From an uncultured Candidatus Cenarchaeum sp. (GTDB lineage Archaea > Thermoproteota > Nitrososphaeria > Nitrososphaerales > Nitrosopumilaceae), in assembly GCA_958295735.1 (NCBI GenBank), contig OY282369.1, forward strand, positions 1,038,161-1,102,160: DNA of 64,000 nucleotides, in the 5' to 3' direction. Made by a program: the position numbers and the translations under genes. How positions within the stretch are numbered: position 1 is the stretch's first letter; each line of letters begins with the position of its first letter. The notes under the pieces are model-generated. The model did no database searches, had not been told where the DNA came from, and saw only the letters and a program-made list of their open reading frames with translations. This document shows, one piece after another, positions 8,827 to 16,710 of this stretch.

Positions 8827-9687
8827 CTAGCCTTCCCCTTCCCGCCATGCCCCGCCGTCGCGCAGCTTGCGGTCGAACTCCAGCCTGCTCTCCAGCATGC
8901 GCCGGATCTCCTCCTGGTCCCTGAGGGACGGGTCGAGCCCCACCGCGTCGGAGAGGAACATCAGGGCCGCCCCCACCCGGCCGATGTAGTACATCGAGTT
9001 GGCCTTGTTGTAGATGGCCGCCGCGAAGTCGGGGCGGATCCGGATGGCCTCGTCGTAGCAGACGAGCGCCTCGTCGTGCCGCCCCAGGCTGTTCAGCTCC
9101 GTGCCCTTCGAGTCGAACGCGTCGGCCCAGTCGGGGCGGAGCACCGCGCAGCGGTCGAACGCCTGCAGCGCCTCGTGGTGCCTCCCCATCTCGGAGAGGG
9201 TCAGGCCCAGGTTGTACAGCGCGTCCGTGTAGTCGGGCCGGCGCCGCGCCGCCTCGGCGTAGCTGCGCGCCGCCGCCACCAGGTTCTCCTGCTCGCGGGA
9301 GACCTCGTACATCTCGTGAAAGATGACGCCCGTGTTGAAGTGCGAGTCGGCGTCGTCGGGGTCCAGCTGGATGGACTTTTCCAGGCACTCCAGCGACTGG
9401 TGCGGGCGGCCCAGCCTGTACTGTATGAGCGCCTTCCTGCGGTAGGCCCGGGCCGCCAGCCCGCCCATCGAGCCGAGGTCGGCGCCCTCCATGCACTCCA
9501 GGGCCTCGCGCGGCATGCCCTTGTCCAGCAGTATGCCCGACCTGCCCAGCGCCGCCTCGCCGCAGGCGGGATCGCGCTCCAGCGCCTCGCCGTAGATCCT
9601 CGCGGCATCGTCGGGCCTGCCCGCCGACGCCATGCCGGCCGCCTCCCCCACCAGGGCCCGCACCTTCCGATCCACGTAGACCCGCAA
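8827..9687 (-). CDS. Tetratricopeptide (TPR) repeat protein
   Basis: The 286-residue product holds about seven TPR units, for example SHFNTGVIFHEMYEVSREQ, ALYNLGLTLSEMGRHHEAL, AFDSKGTELNSLGRHDEAL and AIYNKANSMYYIGRVGAAL, with the Trp/Leu-Gly-Tyr-Ala-Pro spacing of the motif. TPR proteins are scaffolds for protein-protein contact; no catalytic domain, signal peptide or membrane helix is visible. The listed start is TTG 9687; GTG 9675 (VDRKVRALVGEAAG) is an alternative because a TATA-like TTTAAA at about 9700 would place the transcript start near it. The stop lies 25 bases before tmk, so it probably leads the nucleotide operon. Confidence 0.8.
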   Translation of the reverse strand: MRVYVDRKVRALVGEAAGMASAGRPDDAARIYGEALERDPACGEAALGRSGILLDKGMPREALECMEGADLGSMGGLAARAYRRKALIQYRLGRPHQSLECLEKSIQLDPDDADSHFNTGVIFHEMYEVSREQENLVAAARSYAEAARRRPDYTDALYNLGLTLSEMGRHHEALQAFDRCAVLRPDWADAFDSKGTELNSLGRHDEALVCYDEAIRIRPDFAAAIYNKANSMYYIGRVGAALMFLSDAVGLDPSLRDQEEIRRMLESRLEFDRKLRDGGAWREGEG

Positions 9688-9797
9688 CCGGAGGCGCTTT
9701 AAACTCTAGCTGCCGGGCGGGCGGGGGCCCGCCGGCCGCATCCCGGCGGCGGGGGCGCCGCGCCCCGCCCGTACGAGGTCAGCACCCCCCACTCCTC

Positions 9798-9833
9798 GGG
9801 CGCGAACCTGGATCGGCGAAGTCGTTTTCGCGC
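9798..9833. repeat. Dispersed 36-bp motif, copy 1
   Basis: GGGCGCGAACCTGGATCGGC and the following 16 bases (ending GTTTTCGCGC) recur at 60913-60948 with two differences. The ends GCGCGAA and TTCGCGC are complementary, so the motif can form a hairpin. This copy lies between the divergent TPR and binding-protein genes. Confidence 0.75.
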
Positions 9834-9869
9834 CTGTGACTCATACCCCCGCCCGCCGTATAGTCTTAA

Positions 9870-12545
9870 ATGCGGCCGGGCCAGCGCGGGGCCGTGGCAA
9901 CGCAACGCGGGGCCGCGGCGGCGCGGCGCGCCGCCGCGGGCACGAGAGCGGCCTCGGCCGCGGCCGTCCTCCTGCTGGCGGCCGCCGCCGCCGCGGGCCC
10001 CGCCCACGCCTCGTGGGAGGCGCACGCCGAGGTGGCCGGGACGGTCAGGGTGGGCGCCCTCATACCCCTCACCGGCGCCCTCGGGGTGCTCGGGGGGGAG
10101 ATCGAGGCGGGCCTCGACAAGGGAGTGGCCGACCTCAACGCCCGCCTGGAGGCCTCCGGCGCGGCATGGTCGCTGGAGGTGGACAAGCGCGACACGCGGG
10201 CCGATCCGGCCACGGCCCTGGCGGAGATGGAGTCGCTGCGCGAGGGGGGGATAGCGCTGGTGCTGGGCCCCGCCACCTCGGCCGACGTGGCCGCGGTGCG
10301 CGGCTTCGTGGGGGAGGAGGGGATGGTGGTGCTGAGCTGCTGCTCGTCGGCATCATCCCTCGCGGTTCAGGGCGACGGCATATTCAGGCTGGCGGCCAAC
10401 AACACGGACCTGGGCGCCTTCGTGGCGCGGCACATGCGGGACGCCGGCGCCGAGGCGTACGTCCCCGCGTACAGGACGGACGTCTGGGGCCCCGAGCTCA
10501 AGGACGCGGTGGCCGCCCCCTTTGGGGAGCTGGGCGGGGCGGTCACGGGAGGGGTGCCGTACCCCCCGTCCGGCGCCGATGCCCCCGCGGTGGCCGCATC
10601 GCTGGCGGGCGTGGTGCGGGACTCGCCGGGGAGGCCCGGCGTGCTGCTGGTAAGCTTCGCGGAGAGCGCCGGCATACTGGAAGCCGCCGCGGAGGGGCCG
10701 CACGCCGGCGTCCTGGAAAAAGCCCTGTGGTTCGGGATAAACGCGTACCGCGAGATCCCCGAGGGCGCCGCCTCGGGGCCGTTCGCGGAAAGGGTCGGGT
10801 ACGGGGCCGTCCTGTCGGGGCCCGACCGCGGCCACCCGCTGTTCGGGGAGGTCTCGCGGCACGCGGCCGCGGCCCTCGGCCAGTCCTCCAGCGAGATCGG
10901 CCCGGACGTCTTCGCCTCGTACGATACGGTCCAGGTGCTCGGCTCCGCCATAGAGCGGGCCGGATCTGCCGATCCCGCGGCGGTAAAAGAGGCGCTGCCC
11001 GGGGCGGCGCGGGACCACGAGGGCCTCTCCGGCAGCACCGCCCTGAACGCCGCCGGCGACAGGAGCGCGGCCCTGTACGAGGTGTGGCGCGTGAGGGGCG
11101 GGGAGTGGGCGAGGACCGGCGGACAGGCGGGGATCGGCGGGGTCCAGAACAACGTGGCCAGCATGCTGGAGTCCGAGCCGGGGGCGGCCCCGGCGCCCCC
11201 GATCGTCGCGCCGGCGCAGCCGCAGCCGGCGATCCGCCCCGGCGGGGGGGGAGGGGGAGGGGGCGGCCCGGGAGGAGGATCCGCGCCCTCCGGTTCGAGC
11301 GCCGCGGGGATCACGCTGTACTCGGCGGAGTGGGACTGCGGGGAGGGCGCGGTCAGGATCGTGACCTCGGAGGGCGGCGGACACACGGTGCGGATCGTCA
11401 CCGGGCGCGGCGCGGCGGACGCCGCGCCGGAGCCGGGGCACGGCCTGGAGGGCAGGAGCGTGTTCGTCGCGGACCACGCGGACGAGGTATTCTCGATCAG
11501 GGCGGTGGCGATCGACGGGAGGCAGGTGCTGTCCTCCTCGGCCACGGTGAGGACCGGCGGCGCCTGCACGGGGGAAAAAGTGTTCGCGGAATACCCGCGG
11601 GCCGCCGGCGGCGCCGGGGGGATCCCGGGCGCGGCGCCGTTCGTGGAGCCCGGCGCGGATCCCCGCGCGTACGTGGAGCGCTACGCGGACGACGCGGAGT
11701 GGCGGGAATGGTTCGACCGGACGCACGGGAGCGAATACGGGACGATCTGCGCCGCCGTCGGGCTGGATGAGGGATGCGAGGATGCATACCGCGCGGATCG
11801 GGAGCAGGAAGTCGCCGGGGCGGCGGAAGAGGCGGAGCAGGCGGAGGCCGGGGCGGCGGCGGAGGCCGGGGCGGAGGAAGCTGCCGGGGCGGCGGAAGCG
11901 GCGGAAGTTGCCGGGGCGGCGGAAGCGGCGGAAGTTGCCGGGGCGGCGGAAGCGGAGGAGGCCGGGGCGGCGGAAGCTGCCGGGGCGGCGGAAGCGGAGG
12001 AGGCCGGGGCGGCGGAGGCCGGGGCGGAGGAAGCTGCCGGGGCGGCGGAAGCGGAGGCCGGGGCGGAGGAAGCGGATCCCCCGCCCGCGGCGCAGGACGG
12101 CGGCGGCTGCCTCATAGCCACGGCCGCCCACGGGACGGAGCTGGCGCCCCAGATCCAGAGCCTCAGGGAGATCCGCGACGGGACGCTGCTGCGGACGGCG
12201 GCGGGCGGCGCGTTCGTGGAGGGATTCAGCGCGGTCTACTATGCGTTCTCGCCGGCGGTGGCGGATCTGGAGCGCGAATTCCCCCCGCTCGCCGCGGCTG
12301 TCCGGCTGGCCATCACCCCGATGATCGCGGCCCTGTCGGCCGCGATGTCGCCGCTGCTGGAGGACGGGGAGCGGCCGGGCGAGCACGCCGTGCTGCTGCA
12401 CGGCGCGGCGGGGATCGCCGCGGTCGGCGCCATCTACGTGGCGGCTCCCGCGTGCGCGGCGTACGGGATAGGCCGCCTGCGCGGGGCGCCGCGGCGCCGG
12501 GACGGTCCCCCGAGCGCCTCCGGTGAGCCCGCCCAATATTTATAA
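9870..12545 (+). CDS. Secreted branched-chain-amino-acid-binding-like protein with CFI-box C-terminus
   Basis: The 891-residue product has a signal peptide (about residues 25-48, AAVLLLAAAAAAGPAHA), then a type I periplasmic-binding fold of the LivJ kind (VRVGALIPLTGALGVLGGEI at 57-76; VLGPATSADVAAV; ADPAAVKEALPGAARDHEGL), which binds small ligands outside the cell. A Gly/Pro linker (about 455-475) leads to a beta-rich region, then an Ala/Glu low-complexity stretch (644-741). After it comes GGCLIATAAHGTELAPQIQ, the cysteine-containing box found at the C-terminus of many thaumarchaeal surface proteins, and two membrane helices (about 807-827, 839-867). No permease or ATPase genes are adjacent, so it may be a sensor or surface-attached binding protein rather than part of a transporter. 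ATG 9870 is favoured. Confidence 0.75.
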   Translation: MRPGQRGAVATQRGAAAARRAAAGTRAASAAAVLLLAAAAAAGPAHASWEAHAEVAGTVRVGALIPLTGALGVLGGEIEAGLDKGVADLNARLEASGAAWSLEVDKRDTRADPATALAEMESLREGGIALVLGPATSADVAAVRGFVGEEGMVVLSCCSSASSLAVQGDGIFRLAANNTDLGAFVARHMRDAGAEAYVPAYRTDVWGPELKDAVAAPFGELGGAVTGGVPYPPSGADAPAVAASLAGVVRDSPGRPGVLLVSFAESAGILEAAAEGPHAGVLEKALWFGINAYREIPEGAASGPFAERVGYGAVLSGPDRGHPLFGEVSRHAAAALGQSSSEIGPDVFASYDTVQVLGSAIERAGSADPAAVKEALPGAARDHEGLSGSTALNAAGDRSAALYEVWRVRGGEWARTGGQAGIGGVQNNVASMLESEPGAAPAPPIVAPAQPQPAIRPGGGGGGGGGPGGGSAPSGSSAAGITLYSAEWDCGEGAVRIVTSEGGGHTVRIVTGRGAADAAPEPGHGLEGRSVFVADHADEVFSIRAVAIDGRQVLSSSATVRTGGACTGEKVFAEYPRAAGGAGGIPGAAPFVEPGADPRAYVERYADDAEWREWFDRTHGSEYGTICAAVGLDEGCEDAYRADREQEVAGAAEEAEQAEAGAAAEAGAEEAAGAAEAAEVAGAAEAAEVAGAAEAEEAGAAEAAGAAEAEEAGAAEAGAEEAAGAAEAEAGAEEADPPPAAQDGGGCLIATAAHGTELAPQIQSLREIRDGTLLRTAAGGAFVEGFSAVYYAFSPAVADLEREFPPLAAAVRLAITPMIAALSAAMSPLLEDGERPGEHAVLLHGAAGIAAVGAIYVAAPACAAYGIGRLRGAPRRRDGPPSASGEPAQYL
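11800..12090 (+). repeat. Ala/Glu coding repeat in binding-protein gene
   Basis: Imperfect short units such as GCCGGGGCGGCGGAAGCGG in many permutations encode AGAAEAAEV-type repeats. Frame is kept throughout. Confidence 0.9.
12537..12545 (+). promoter_or_regulatory. TATA box for hsp20
   Basis: ATATTTATAA ends in the stop codon of the preceding gene and lies about 22 bases before GTG 12563, supporting a leaderless hsp20 transcript. Confidence 0.6.
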
Positions 12546-12562
12546 CCAAAAGCGGCCCAGCA

Positions 12563-12952
12563 GTGCAGTTGAAGGTTGTGGAGGCCGTGGCCAAGGAGAT
12601 CGGGAGCAGGACCAGGGAGTTCTACGAGTTCGTGCTGCCGCCCGTGGACATGCGCACGGACGGCTCGTCCCTGACCGTGACCGTCGACGTGCCCGGGTTC
12701 GCGAGGGACGACATAAAGGTGAACGTGGACGGGAACATGCTGACCATCACGGCCAAAAAGGCCGAGGACGGCGGGGCGGGGGGAGACGTGGTCGGGTTCC
12801 CCCAGAGGCCCCGCAGGCTGGACAAGAAGGTGCGGCTGCCGGCGGACGTCGAGGCGGGAGCGAAGTCCGCCGCGGTCACCCACGCCGACGGCGTGCTGAC
12901 CATGGTGTTTCCCATAGAATCCGGAAAAGGAACCGACGTACTCCTGGAGTGA
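12563..12952 (+). CDS. hsp20: Small heat shock protein, Hsp20 family
   Basis: A 129-residue product with an alpha-crystallin domain: PPVDMRTDGSSLTVTVDVPG, DDIKVNVDGNMLTI and the closing GVLTMVFPIES. Hsp20 chaperones hold unfolding proteins in the cytoplasm without ATP. The N-terminal arm is short (about 24 residues) and the C-terminal IxI anchor is not obvious; the protein ends TDVLLE. The start is GTG 12563 (MQLKVVEAV), chosen because a TATA box lies the right distance upstream. No heat-shock operator can be identified by eye. Confidence 0.9.
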   Translation: MQLKVVEAVAKEIGSRTREFYEFVLPPVDMRTDGSSLTVTVDVPGFARDDIKVNVDGNMLTITAKKAEDGGAGGDVVGFPQRPRRLDKKVRLPADVEAGAKSAAVTHADGVLTMVFPIESGKGTDVLLE

Positions 12953-13108
12953 CCGGCGGGCGCCGCGGCCGCGGCGCGCGCGCGAACCTGCCAACGGCAT
13001 CCCCGTTGCGGCATCGGCCGCGCCCCCGGCCCGGCGCCGGCCGGCGGCCCGCCCCTGCCCGCAACAAGCCGGAACTCCGGCGCGGGAGGCGGGAACGCCG
13101 CGCTGCCC

Positions 13109-14677
13109 CTACCGCCTTCCCAGGCAGGCCAGCGCGCACGCTGCCACGAGCGAGGCGGCCATGCCCGCCGCGCCCAGCGCGGCGTCCGACCCGTACAGCA
13201 CCGCGGAGCCGACGAAGACCCCGGCCGACACCACGGCCCAGGGCGTCATGCCGGCCGCCCCGCCCGATGCGGCGCGGCCGCGCCCCGCGGAGCGCGAGTC
13301 GTCGAGGAACCGCCTCAGGTCAGGCGCGAGGCCCAGCGCGGCATCAACCGACCGGCCGAGCCCCACCAGGAACCGCCGGACCTCCTCGGCGTACGCGTCC
13401 CTGATGAGGTTCTCCTCCACCAGTATGCTGCGCAGCACCCTGACGAACTTGAAGTCGACCTCGTGCGTCTTGTATATGCCCTCTATTATGGAGGCCATCC
13501 TCATGTACAGGGCCAGATGCTTGGGCAGGATGAACGGGAAGCGGCTCATGGTCTTGTTGGCTATCTCCATGAGGCCCTGCACCTCCATCTCTTCGGGCTT
13601 GCGCCCGTGCAGCGCCCTCACGGTAAGCTCTATGGCCTTCTCTATGACGGCGCGGTTGAAGTCGGGCGTGAGCATCCCGAGGGAGCTCATCGCGTCTACC
13701 GTCCGGGACGGGTCCTTGTCCACCAGCGCCAGGTACAGCCGTATCAGCTGCATCCGCGTCTCGGCGTCCAGCCTGCCCACCATCCCGTAGTCGTACAGTA
13801 TGAGCCTGCCGTCGTCGGACACGGAGATGTTCCCGGGATGCGGGTCCGCGTGGAAGACGGCGTGGCGCAGCAGCATGGTGAAGAAGACGCGGTGTATGTC
13901 TATCACGAGCTTGCGCCTGTCTATCCCGCGCCTGTCGAGCTCCGCCACGTCGGTCACCTTCACGCCCGGCACGTAGTCCATGGTGAGCACGTTCCTGGAC
14001 GAGAGCTCCCCGTGCACGGCAGGTATTATCACGTCGGGGTGCCCCCGCAGGTTCTCCCGTATCTGCCGGAGGTTGGCCGACTCCAGGGTGTAGTCCATCT
14101 CCTCGCGGATGGTCTCCACGAACTGGGCCAGCATGGCCCTGGCCGAGAGCCGGAGGTTGGGGTCTATGAACCGCATGGCCAGCGGGAGCATCCTCCCGAG
14201 CACCGCGACGTCCTTCTCCACCTCCTCTTCTATGCCGGGCCGCTTGACCTTCACCACCAGGCGGCGTCCGCCGGCCTCGGCCCGGTACACCTGCCCCAGC
14301 GAGGCGCCCGAGAAGGCCTCCCCGTCCATGCGGTCGAACTTGTCCTCCAGTTTCCCGCCCAGCTCCCTCTCCATGACGGGCCGCACCGCCTCGAGGGGGG
14401 CCGGCGGCACGTCGTCCTGGAGCTTCGAGAGCTCCTCCATGTACGGCTGCGGGAGTATGTCCGCCCGGGAGGAAAGCCACTGGCCGAGTTTTATGTACAC
14501 GGGGCCGAGCTCGATGAACGCCGCGAGGGCCCTGCGCGCGTTCCTCCTGTACCGCGCGGTCTCCACGTCGCGCCCCTCGCGCCTTACCCACTGCCGCCTG
14601 TCCCTGCGCAGCGCCAGCAGGCACGGGAGCAGCTTGAAGACTACGCGGGCCGCCCTAGCAACCGACAGCGCGCCCAC
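13109..14677 (-). CDS. ubiB: ABC1/UbiB (AarF) family atypical kinase
   Basis: The 522-residue product shows the UbiB signature: YIKLGQWLSSRADILP (KxGQ motif), FSGASLGQVYRAE (nucleotide loop), VVKVKRPG (catalytic Lys), HADPHPGN and LYDYGMVGRL (metal-binding loop in place of DFG), then a long helical region and two C-terminal membrane helices (about residues 468-520). UbiB/ADCK proteins are membrane-associated ATPases or kinases linked to quinone and lipid biology. Archaeal members may support menaquinone-type electron carriers, but the substrate is unknown. It starts 23 bases inside the upstream gene on the same strand (14655-15128), so the two are likely cotranscribed. Confidence 0.88.
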   Translation of the reverse strand: MGALSVARAARVVFKLLPCLLALRRDRRQWVRREGRDVETARYRRNARRALAAFIELGPVYIKLGQWLSSRADILPQPYMEELSKLQDDVPPAPLEAVRPVMERELGGKLEDKFDRMDGEAFSGASLGQVYRAEAGGRRLVVKVKRPGIEEEVEKDVAVLGRMLPLAMRFIDPNLRLSARAMLAQFVETIREEMDYTLESANLRQIRENLRGHPDVIIPAVHGELSSRNVLTMDYVPGVKVTDVAELDRRGIDRRKLVIDIHRVFFTMLLRHAVFHADPHPGNISVSDDGRLILYDYGMVGRLDAETRMQLIRLYLALVDKDPSRTVDAMSSLGMLTPDFNRAVIEKAIELTVRALHGRKPEEMEVQGLMEIANKTMSRFPFILPKHLALYMRMASIIEGIYKTHEVDFKFVRVLRSILVEENLIRDAYAEEVRRFLVGLGRSVDAALGLAPDLRRFLDDSRSAGRGRAASGGAAGMTPWAVVSAGVFVGSAVLYGSDAALGAAGMAASLVAACALACLGRR

Positions 14678-15128
14678 CGCCGCGTTCCGGCCGGCGCCGG
14701 CGCTGCCCTTCCCGGGCCGGCTCCCGGCGGTCGCGCAGGGTTTTCTTGATCTTCTTGGCGGCCTTGTACCCCAGCCAGCCGGCGGCCGCGGCCGACGCGA
14801 GGGCGGCGGCGGGCCGGGGGCGCCCGCACCTCAGGGCGGCGGGCGCCCCGTACGCGGCGATCCCCGCCAGCGCGGCGCACGCGAAGCCGGCCAGCACCTC
14901 GGGGGCGTCCTCCATGAGGTGGCCCGCCAGGTTCGCGCGCGGGTCGTGCTTGTCCGCGTGCACCGCATAGTGGCTGCCGTACTCCCTGACGTGCAGGCTG
15001 CCGTACCGGTACTGCCTTTTCGCGCCCCTCGGGTCGCCCATCCAGGTCTCCTCCACCCACTCCGGCATGAACTCGCGCACCTCCAAAGGTACCCTGATCT
15101 CCTCGGCCAACTGCCGCGGGATTCCCAC
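14655..15128 (-). CDS. Hypothetical protein, cotranscribed with ubiB
   Basis: A 157-residue product of no family I recognise. Residues 1-70 are soluble (MGIPRQLAEEIRVPLEVREF, then WMGDPRGAKRQYRYGSLHVR and HYAVHADKHDP), and residues 78-125 carry two hydrophobic segments (VLAGFACAALAGIAAYGA and AALASAAAAGWLGYKA) followed by a basic tail. It overlaps the start of ubiB, so a membrane role linked to UbiB is plausible inference. The TATA box at 15131-15141 sets ATG 15128 too close for the usual 25-base spacing by a few bases, so a slightly later start is possible. Confidence 0.6.
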   Translation of the reverse strand: MGIPRQLAEEIRVPLEVREFMPEWVEETWMGDPRGAKRQYRYGSLHVREYGSHYAVHADKHDPRANLAGHLMEDAPEVLAGFACAALAGIAAYGAPAALRCGRPRPAAALASAAAAGWLGYKAAKKIKKTLRDRREPAREGQRRRRPERGGGRAVGC

Positions 15129-15130
15129 GA

Positions 15131-15141
15131 TCGATATATTG
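15131..15141. promoter_or_regulatory. AT-rich TATA element between divergent transcripts
   Basis: TCGATATATTG is the only AT-rich block between the minus-strand gene at 15128 and the candidate RNA on the plus strand; on the plus strand it lies 10-25 bases before the proposed RNA 5-prime end. Confidence 0.45.
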
Positions 15142-15147
15142 GTTTAC

Positions 15148-15437
15148 GGATCGCGGGGGCACGGGGCCGCCGCCCGTCCCTTCAGGGCAGGCGCGGAAGC
15201 GGGCTACGCCTGACTGGGCGACGGGCGCGGCGCCGGCGCTTCCCGGCGCTCGCGCCGGGCGGGGCGGGCCGCCCGGATCGGGCGCGCGGCCTCTCGCGCT
15301 GCCGCGGTGCGGGTTGGGGGAGCGCCGGTTCAAGCCCGCGCGGCGGAGGCTGTGGCTTAACGCGCCGCACACGCGTGCCGGCCTACCGCGCGCGGGCCTG
15401 GTGATCACTCCCCCCGGGGGACAGAACCCCGCTCGAT
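15148..15437 (+). ncRNA. rnpB: Candidate structured RNA, possibly RNase P RNA
   Basis: No credible ORF covers this 290-base stretch, yet it has a TATA element upstream and a terminator-like hairpin with T-run directly after it. The 5-prime end GATCGCGGGG pairs with the 3-prime end CCCCGC-TC-GATC, closing the whole molecule, and the 3-prime region GTGATCACTCC...GGGACAGAACCCCG resembles the conserved ACAGAA (CR-V) region of archaeal RNase P RNA; the length also fits. A long internal hairpin GCCCGTC...GACGGGC (15172-15226) is clear. However, I cannot find a clean copy of the conserved GAGGAAAGUC (CR-I) element, so the assignment is tentative. It could be another structured RNA. Confidence 0.4.
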
Positions 15438-15438
15438 C

Positions 15439-15457
15439 GAAAAACGCCGCGTTTTTC
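15439..15457 (+). terminator. Hairpin and T-run after the candidate RNA
   Basis: GAAAAACG-CCG-CGTTTTTC forms an 8-bp hairpin ending in five T residues, directly after the closing stem of the candidate RNA. Confidence 0.5.
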
Positions 15458-15637
15458 ATGCGTGAAACTTTGTGGTTGTCTGGATGTTCAAGCCAGCCGC
15501 TCGCCTACGTCTGACGCGAATCAGATCAACGAGCGCATTCTCGCGCCTGTGACCAGCAGGTGCGTGGCCGCGCGCGATTGCGAGAAATCCATCCTGCGAG
15601 CTCAACGCCGGACAGATTGCCGACAGGCCACGGTGCG

Positions 15638-16483
15638 CTATTCGTCTTGTAAAAACCCTTCGTCGATGCCTTTTACAGAATAGGTGGCAACGTTGACAAC
15701 TCCAAGATCGTGGTCGTACATGTAATGCGCCAGCATTTTCCCGTCTATCAGTATGATGTTCGCGTCAACGACGCTTTCCACATGCCTGCGCGCATCAGGC
15801 GAAAAATCAGATGCCGTGACGAGGGCCCCCCGCTTGGACTTGGTGCCCATCAGTGTTCCAGTGAATATCTTAACTTGATCCAAGGACACCGTAGCGGACT
15901 GCTGTTTGGTCTGCAGGTGGATTTCGTCGAACCCAATCTTGTCCATTTTGAGCACGGCATCTACCACTCCGCCGCCCGGCATGGCCGGCGCGTGATCTTC
16001 GATCCCATACCCCATTTTTCGTACGAGTCGTATGACCAGACGGTCAAAGGATTCCGGGGAGGTTTTTCTGATCCTGTCCAGCAGTTCGGTTTCTGCCTTC
16101 TGCCTTATGTTGTCGTAGGCTTTCTTGATTTCTTCTTCCGGCGGCTCATCCTCTCGCTTAGATTCATCTATCCGCTCGATGGCAATCTTCCACACGTCCT
16201 CGTTAGACAGGGAACGCGACAATGCGTCTGTGCCGGCGTCGGTGATGGTGATGATTTTGTCATCCACGCGAACAAACCCAGCCTGCTTTAACATCCAGAC
16301 GGCCCAACCCGTCCTTGTCCTAAGAAAAGTTGTATGTCCGCTTGGCTGGAGCCGCTTGCGCTCTTCCTCTGGCAGGTTGAACCTGTCGGCAAGCTTAGAC
16401 GCTAGATCTTTGTATCGAAGCCCGCTGCTGCCTTTGCATATGTCCAGAATAGGAACCACCATCTCTTTGGGCTTGGGTATCAC
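15638..16483 (-). CDS. mrr: Mrr-type restriction endonuclease
   Basis: The 281-residue product has a winged-helix N-terminal domain (residues 1-75, PSGHTTFLRTRTGWAVWMLK) as in Mrr_N, and a C-terminal Mrr catalytic domain: ESFDRLVIRLVRKMGYGIED, GGGVVDAVLKMDKIGFDEIH and LQTKQQS, matching the Asp ... Gln-x-Lys core of the Mrr PD-(D/E)XK fold. The usual GxDGGID motif appears as GGGVVDA. Mrr enzymes cut methylated foreign DNA (type IV restriction). The start is GTG 16483, 25-30 bases after a good TATA box. Its GC content is visibly lower than that of the core genes, suggesting transfer. It lies 227 bases downstream of the HamB-like helicase on the same strand with its own promoter. Confidence 0.85.
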   Translation of the reverse strand: MIPKPKEMVVPILDICKGSSGLRYKDLASKLADRFNLPEEERKRLQPSGHTTFLRTRTGWAVWMLKQAGFVRVDDKIITITDAGTDALSRSLSNEDVWKIAIERIDESKREDEPPEEEIKKAYDNIRQKAETELLDRIRKTSPESFDRLVIRLVRKMGYGIEDHAPAMPGGGVVDAVLKMDKIGFDEIHLQTKQQSATVSLDQVKIFTGTLMGTKSKRGALVTASDFSPDARRHVESVVDANIILIDGKMLAHYMYDHDLGVVNVATYSVKGIDEGFLQDE

Positions 16484-16506
16484 GCCTTGCTAGCGATTCT
16501 GCCTCC

Positions 16507-16514
16507 TATAAATA
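16507..16514 (-). promoter_or_regulatory. TATA box for mrr
   Basis: TATTTATA on the minus strand, about 27 bases before GTG 16483, fixing that non-ATG start. Confidence 0.6.
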
Positions 16515-16710
16515 CCATCCATGGCGCAGTTTATCGGATGGTTGTGCCCAAAAATCGTCTAGAATGTTATTATTCGCGGCGTTTGGGCGGTTTTGTTTGA
16601 CAGCGTGAATGAGAGTCTTGGAATCGCGACCGGACTCGGCCCTGCCTCGCCGCCGAAAGGCCGCGCAACAAGCCCGCGGCGCGGCGTGGCGCGTCCCGGA
16701 AGATGCTGGC

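Noticed and set aside
15190-15220. SRP RNA helix 8 (GGAAGCGGG)
   Set aside because: The GGAA tetraloop is followed by GCGGGCTA instead of the invariant AGCAG-type internal loop, so signal recognition particle RNA is unlikely.
15148-15440. tRNA gene near GGTTCAAGCCC
   Set aside because: The bases around GGTTCAAGC do not give a paired T-stem, and no acceptor stem or anticodon arm could be folded at tRNA spacing.
15462-15683. 73-codon open frame after the terminator
   Set aside because: No promoter, no family pattern, and it runs into the 3-prime end of mrr on the other strand.
16261-16300. Long plus-strand open frames opposite mrr and the helicase
   Set aside because: They lack family patterns and are antisense shadows of clearly coding minus-strand genes.
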